Assembly: GCA_015680905.1 (NCBI GenBank)
Contig: CM027378.1
Span: 83,605,501 to 83,669,500 of the forward strand
Direction of reading: 5' to 3'
Source of the DNA: Coptis chinensis
Lineage: Eukaryota; Streptophyta; Magnoliopsida; Ranunculales; Ranunculaceae
Length of the DNA stretch: 64,000 nucleotides
The position numbers and the translations under genes were made by a program. Under the pieces are notes generated by a model, which was given only the letters and a program-made list of their open reading frames with translations, did no database searches and was not told where the DNA came from. Of this stretch, positions 59,098 to 64,000 are shown one piece after another. Within the stretch, counting starts at the first letter, position 1, and every line of letters begins with the position of its first letter.

Positions 59098-59371
59098 TAA
59101 ATAAACAAGATCCATGTACTCTAAAAAATCATTTCATACTTTTGGATAAAGCAAAAGACACCAATTTAATCCAAAGCAAAATAACAACCAAAAACTACAC
59201 CGCTACGAAAAAGCAAGTATACCATTATATGATCAATAGCAACGACTAGGATGGAGGGCCAATGGTCCTGCAGAATACACCACAGTTTCGTAATTCTTTC
59301 AAAACAATATCTTGTTTTCATACCGAATTGAAGAGGGAGGGGCACCATTAATTCCATAATTAATTTATATA

Positions 59372-60093
59372 GGAGATATTGCAGTTAGAGTCATCAGCAA
59401 GGAAAATACCATCTCAATTCATCCTATTTCATCCTATCTGTGATATGGTTACGGTTACGAAGGATGAACCGGATGTGGACAGTTCCAATAAGATTTCATT
59501 CTTAAACCAAAATTCATTTTTTGATTTATTTCATCTATTCTATGACCGGAACAGAGGAGGATATATACACGTTGCACCGCGATTTTGAATCAGAAGAGAG
59601 ATTTCAAGAAATGGCAGATCTATTAACTCTATCAATAACCGAGCCGGATCTGGTATATCATAAGGGATTTGCCTTTTCTATTGACTCCTACATATTGGAT
59701 CAAAATTAAAAATTCTTGAATGAGGTATTCAACTCCAGGCTAGGGATGAATCGAAAAAGAAATCTTTATTGATTCTACCGGCCTCCTAGTTTTTAAGAAG
59801 AGAATGAATCTTTTTATAAAAAAAAAAAAAAAAAAAAAAAAATGGTCCGGATCTCGAATCTCCTGCAGGAATGCTTTGGAAGATCCAAAACCAAAAATAG
59901 TGGTATTTGCTAGCAACAACATAATGAAGGCAGTCAATCAATATAGATTGATCCAAAATCTGATTCAAATCCATGGGTACATAAGAAATATATCGAATAA
60001 ATTTTTTTTAATGAATAGATCCGATCGCAACTTCGAATATGGAATTCAAATTAAGGGATCAAATAGGAAATGGTACTCTGAATCATAGAACTA
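59372..60093 (+). pseudogene. ycf2: Nuclear plastid DNA (NUPT): ycf2 fragment
   Basis: Plus-strand frames read [40 protein letters not shown] and [13 protein letters not shown]. After a frame change they continue [36 protein letters not shown] and [15 protein letters not shown]. This is continuous plastid ycf2 text. Ycf2 is a large plastid AAA-type protein linked to protein import. The piece is about 720 bp and carries a long (A)24 tract at about 59817-59841, stops and frame changes, so it is a nuclear copy and not a plastid contig. No plastid neighbour genes flank it. Confidence 0.9.
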
Positions 60094-61032
60094 CAGGCAT
60101 GGATGGGATATGATGGTCTAAGATGTAATGTCATAGAAATATCCATATTCATCCGTGGGAAACATCTTGTAGAAAGATACTCGGTTCTTAGGGTCTAATA
60201 TAAATTCTAATAAATGTATTGTTTTGCTTTAGGTATGTCCTAATAAAAAAAATATGGTAATTTAAGAACCTAAATGTGTCTAAAACAACTTTATTTATTT
60301 ATTTTAAAGTTGGGGTATAAGAGTGTTTTTTTTTTGTGTGTGTCCAAAATCACCCTAAAATTAAGCAATATACCAATAATAAAATATTATATAAAGTAGA
60401 TTCCGTTTACCATACTTTTTATAATATGCCGTACAACTTTACCTACAACGGGTTTGTGGATGTGTTCAACTAACGAACCATAAAGATTGTGTCTATAAAA
60501 TTTCAACTCATTTCATAATGTTTAACTATGTCAAAAGATGATTATAAAATCGAAAAATATAAGCCATTAAAAGAAATTCAAAATTGACAATGATTTTTAA
60601 CTCGGTTAGAAATTTCCAAATGAAATGAAATGAAATTTTATAGAAATGTTATTTATAGTTAGTAGATCATATCTATAAATTAATAGCTCTTAACTCTTCA
60701 TGTAGGGGTTGCATTATAAACCATGTGGTATAAAAAATATGGTAAACAGAACCTATCTGCTGTGGTCTGTTCGTACATACATTTGCAGAAGATCGTGATT
60801 TTGCTTTTGCTACTTCGAAGTGTAGAATAATCAGAATTTTGCCTATTAAATTGGGAACTGATCGAGTTGGGTACACATAGATTAGTAGCCTCCTTATCGG
60901 AAAAACACAAATCAATAACTTAACTAACGGGAACAATGATCATTATGTGTAAAATACCAAAATATTACACATATCTGGTATATATACAATCAAGTATATA
61001 TTCCACTTCAAAAAACCATCCTTTCTATTGAC
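60094..61032. other. Spacer with no gene seen
   Basis: AT-rich. It includes the region downstream of the ELIP stop codon. Minus-strand open stretches at 60673-60936 have no motif. Confidence 0.4.
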
Positions 61033-62007
61033 CTATACAAGGGCTCCGCCCTTAACAAACTCAGTGAATACCAAAGCTACCAAACCCAACATAGCAAATC
61101 TTCCATTCCACATCTCAGCATCAGACGTCATTAGTCCATCAGATTTTGATTCGACAGTAACACCTTTGAACAAAGGTATTAAAGAAGCTAAGGACAATAC
61201 AACACTGGTTCCTACAAACCAAGGAATCCCACCATTAGCTAACTGGGCGACCACATCTTCACCTTGCGCTAACTCAGCTGCTATTGCAGCTACAAATCCT
61301 ATCATTGCAAGTCTACCATTGATTCTCTCTGGTGCAGGCCCACTAAATGCCAATACATCAGAAAATTTTGTACTAACCTGAAAAAGGCAATAGTACGTAT
61401 TGTCATGAGATTCAAATAATCAGATTGGATTTGGTTGTTGATATTTTCGTACAGTATCATTGTATCAAAATGCTTACCTTCTTTTTTGGTGCAGGTGGAG
61501 GTGTTTGTGGTGCTGGTGTGGGATCAGTTATGGGTGTAACTTGTTCAGGCTGGTTTTCCTGTCATAGAAGGAAGTCAAGGAACACATGTCAGCTTTAGCA
61601 TAGTCCCGGATCATCATATCAAATAAACCATCTTTCTGAGATCGCAAGAAATTATAATAAAAAATTCTTTAGCAACACACAAAATGAACCGAAATTTGTG
61701 AACACAATGACGTGGCACTCATCAGGCAGGGGGTGCGTGTGTATTTCTCAAAAAAGTACTGCAAATCAATCAAGGTCTCTCTGCTTGCCACGTCATTGTG
61801 TTCACAAAATTCGGTTCAAAGTGTGTGTTGCTGTAGAAACACTCAATTATAATACCATACCTCGGCCATGCAGCGGACTTTCATGCTTCTATTTCTCTGC
61901 TGACGTGGCAGACTCACAGAAGAAAGAAACAAATCAGCCCTGCTTCTCTGTCCAACACGTGTAGTTGGGATGGACATGATACATTGAACAGAAGCTGATG
62001 AAGCCAT
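61033..62007 (-). CDS. ELIP: Early light-induced protein (ELIP), three exons, 190 aa
   Basis: ELIPs sit in the thylakoid membrane, bind chlorophyll and carotenoid, and protect against excess light. Exons (minus strand): 61861-62007 (49 codons, MASSASVQC start, Ser/Arg-rich plastid transit peptide ending VRCMAE, donor GTATGG); 61478-61558 (27 codons, Pro-rich linker, donor GTAAGC); 61033-61377 ([20 protein letters not shown] to [11 protein letters not shown] and TAG). All junctions are GT-AG and phase 0. Helix I has [20 protein letters not shown] and helix III has [18 protein letters not shown], the two chlorophyll-binding helices with ExxNGR-type motifs; helix II lies between. Length is close to known ELIPs (about 190-200 aa). 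The longer upstream frame was not used because it begins upstream of the TATA box. It looks functional. Confidence 0.95.
61671..61832. mobile_element. Foldback/MITE-like inverted repeat in ELIP intron 1
   Basis: Arms of about 46 bp (61671-61716 and 61786-61832) are near-perfect inverted repeats: agcaacacaca at the outer ends and cacaatgacgtggca at the inner ends. Between them are about 70 bases. Each arm carries TGACGTGG, an ACGT-core bZIP site. On transcription the intron could fold into a strong hairpin. No clear target duplication is visible. Confidence 0.75.
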
Positions 62008-62125
62008 TAGATCAAAATTCTTACGAGCGTGTAAGTGTGTAACCTTAGACGAGTTCTTAAAGATTATGAAGAAAGAAAAATTGGTTTGATTACTTTGAAA
62101 CGAAAATGCAATAAAGTTGGACAAG

Positions 62126-62252
62126 TATTTATAGGCAAAGAAGAACAAAGAGAAATGAAGTCACTGATGGTGTGTTAGGTATCCACGTTCACTATATTTA
62201 CCCAAGTGATTTTAAGTCACGTGGATGCTTTTGATGAAATTGGTTGACGTGG
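62126..62252 (-). promoter_or_regulatory. ELIP promoter: TATA box and ACGT-core elements
   Basis: The TATA box TATAAATA (minus strand) is at 62126-62133, about 120 bases upstream of the ATG. Further upstream are a perfect palindromic G-box CACGTG (62218-62223, within tcacgtgg) and TGACGTGG (62245-62252). G-box and ACGT elements bind HY5-type bZIP factors, which fits known light induction of ELIP genes; binding here is inferred. Confidence 0.65.
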
Positions 62253-62391
62253 TTTCATGAGTTCCAGTGAATGTGACAGAAGTTTCTAGAGGTCTGGATT
62301 GTTTTATGTTTTTGTTTGGCAGTATTGATGTTGGACTTATTCATAAAGGGAGCTCACCAGGCCATGTGATCTAACCTAGTGAAGTGTAAGT

Positions 62392-62430
62392 TCAAATTTC
62401 AAATATCAAATATCAAATATCAAATATCAA
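62392..62430. repeat. Microsatellite (atcaaat)n
   Basis: Five 7-base units, caaatat-type. Confidence 0.85.
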
Positions 62431-62940
62431 ATATGCACGTGAAATTACTTCTTGTTGCCTTTGTTGGATTGTTAAATGGGTTGGGCTTATATTTTACCGA
62501 GTTTATAAAAGATGGTTTACGGATTTTGGATTCACAAGCCATATTTTTTGTTCTGCATCTGGTTGTGGAGAATGCAGGTGTTTCCGTGTTTGTGGAAAGG
62601 AACCGTCTGAGTTTTAGACAGGCTGCAGTACGTCTGTACGTGTAATTGGTCCATGGCTTTGTTACGATCTTAGCAGGTTAAAAAAATAAAAAGCAATCTT
62701 CGCGTGATTCAATCAAAGTGCCGTATATGCATGACCAATTTGATCAAGACCTCTTTATAAGGCCATTGCGGTTTCTATTATATATATTTGTTAGGATATT
62801 ATGATTCTGCCACCTGGAACTGCATCTAGAACGACACATGTTCAATAGGTTATGCTATCTGTAGTTAGTTAGGTAAATAATCCTACTATGTATTGCCATC
62901 TGTTGTAGGTTGTGTAACTGCCATAGTAGTTATATGTGCA
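62431..62940. other. Spacer with no named gene
   Basis: An open plus-strand stretch (62379-62645, FVGLLNGLGLYFTEFIKDGL) has no recognised motif. The text GLYFTEFIKDGL recalls an ELIP-like helix but the match is too short to call. Confidence 0.3.
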
Positions 62941-62949
62941 TTGTATATA

Positions 62950-63342
62950 GGGGTGGGGATGGTTATATGAACTCCACTAAAACGAACTCCAAATGAACTC
63001 CACCACTTAACTCAATGAACTAGAAGCTGATTTTTGGTGGAGATGTTTTCCACACAATAGAGATCATCCTCACAAAAAATCAGCTCATTTGAAGATGTAC
63101 AACCTCATCAAAAATCATTTAGAAAGTTATGAAATTATCCAACGGTCCAGATTTTTTTAATTTCGATACAATTTTTGACAAGGTTAGACATATTCAATTG
63201 AGCTGATTTTTGGTGGGGGTGTTCTCCATCATGAGATGTACACATCCACAAAAAATTAGTCCTCAGTTCATTTTGTAAGTTCATTTTTATGAGTGGAGTA
63301 ACTTTGGAGTCGCTATAAGGTGGAGTTCATATAACCATCCCC
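62950..63342. mobile_element. Mutator-like MITE (393 bp) with 9-bp target duplication
   Basis: Ends are inverted repeats built on ggggatggttatatgaactc; the left end has four to five extra bases (ggggt). The same nine bases TTGTATATA flank it at 62941-62949 and 63343-63351. A 9-bp duplication is typical of Mutator-like elements. The internal motif gctgatttttggtgg occurs twice (about 63027 and 63204). No coding region. Confidence 0.8.
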
Positions 63343-63351
63343 TTGTATATA

Positions 63352-64000
63352 AACTATTGATAATTATGAATAAAGACAGACAAATTGTGTTAGTAAAATA
63401 TTGGAGGAAGATTCCCCTTGAAGTGAATCAATTGTTATAGGATTAGGATCCTAATATTCATATCGATCATGGATATACAGCGGTGAAACTTCATGAGCTT
63501 AATTAGTATACATTTTTTATTTTATTTTTCCTTGATTTTAAATTTTGAAAAATGGTTTGGAAATGAAGGTTTTTTGTGTTAAAAATTCTTAGACATTCAA
63601 GTTGTCTAAAAACCATTTAATAATGAATAAGAAATAATTGTCTCTAGTGTATCCACTTGAGTAAAAATAATGTTACGTACTTATATTTTAGGGTTAGGCT
63701 TATGTGTTGATAAATAATATTTCTTCTATAAGGTAGTTTATGTAACTACCTAATTGAATTTGGCTTTTGTGAAAAGATTGTGTCTTTTCAAAACATAGAT
63801 GTATCTTTTCGAAGAGGTTTGCAACTCTTCAAAAAGGTGCATGCTCCCTACCGAAATCATATTTTTAAAAAGTCTCTCTCTCTCTATAAGTCTTCATTGT
63901 GAATTGTTCGAGTACAAACACAATGCTACATTCATTGAGTCATTTGAATTGGAGTGCTACACTCTCTCTCCTATAACTCTATAAGTCTTCATTTTAAATT
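63352..64000. other. Spacer at the window's right edge
   Basis: No gene seen. The block ctctataagtcttcatt occurs at about 63881 and 63976, flanked by ctctctc runs, suggesting a short duplication of about 95 bp. Confidence 0.4.

Noticed and set aside
59804..60088. 94-codon frame beginning with a poly-Lys run
   Set aside because: It is ycf2 text read through the A tract, part of the plastid insertion.
61843..62148. A longer N-terminus for ELIP starting at 62148
   Set aside because: It would start upstream of the TATA box at 62126-62133 and lacks transit-peptide character. The MASS start at 62007 fits the family.

Overview
The window reads as nuclear DNA of a flowering plant. It is AT-rich and dominated by transposable elements. 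The gene remnants are plant families with spliced exons (ELIP, SPL, UGT73-type glycosyltransferase, PDR-type ABCG, TH1), and there is a piece of plastid ycf2. A eudicot is likely; nothing seen fixes the species. Only one host gene looks intact, an early light-induced protein gene (ELIP) on the minus strand at 61033-62007. Almost everything else is a transposon, a solo LTR, a captured exon or a decayed gene copy.

Layout. 1-2816 and 17698-about 18700 are the 3' end and interrupted 3' LTR of an older Athila-like Ty3/gypsy element. A complete 14.9-kb Athila-like element (2817-17692) sits inside that LTR, with a 5-bp CAAGT target duplication, a tRNA-Asp-type primer site and a polypurine tract. Its LTRs are similar but its gag-pol is badly broken. 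18701-19571 is the 5' end of a minus-strand Ty3/gypsy element (Tat-like primer site) whose LTR abuts a 150-bp relic of ELIP exon 3. 19.7-31.6 kb is repeat-rich with few genes: Helitron-like ends, an ACGAC-rich dispersed repeat, a minisatellite of about 56 bp x 18-19, and an SPL6-like SBP-box exon. 31610-32120 is a Copia-type solo LTR with a GAAAC duplication. 33.9-36.0 kb is a mosaic of exons from NADPH-cytochrome P450 reductase, a UGT and the thiamine-synthesis gene TH1, partly duplicated in tandem.

36606-44535 is the most interesting structure. It is a non-autonomous CACTA element with clear terminal inverted repeats and a GTA target duplication. It carries exons from at least five unrelated host genes (CCT8, a PDR-type ABCG transporter, a G3BP-like NTF2/RRM protein, the SUD1/DOA10 E3 ligase and an F-box/FBD/LRR-like gene). 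All lie on one strand and many keep their splice sites. 45833-52789 is a PIF/Harbinger element with both genes (Myb-like ORF1 and DDE transposase), each broken, and a 3.4-kb probable solo LTR inserted in its left part. 54.3-57.6 kb holds a spliced RPL38 (eL38) copy with a 2-nt deletion. 59372-60093 is nuclear plastid DNA (ycf2). The ELIP gene follows, with a foldback in intron 1 and ACGT-core boxes upstream, then a 393-bp Mutator-like MITE with a 9-bp target duplication.

Coordinates of exon ends come from reading splice junctions by eye. Family names come from recognised motifs, not from a database search.
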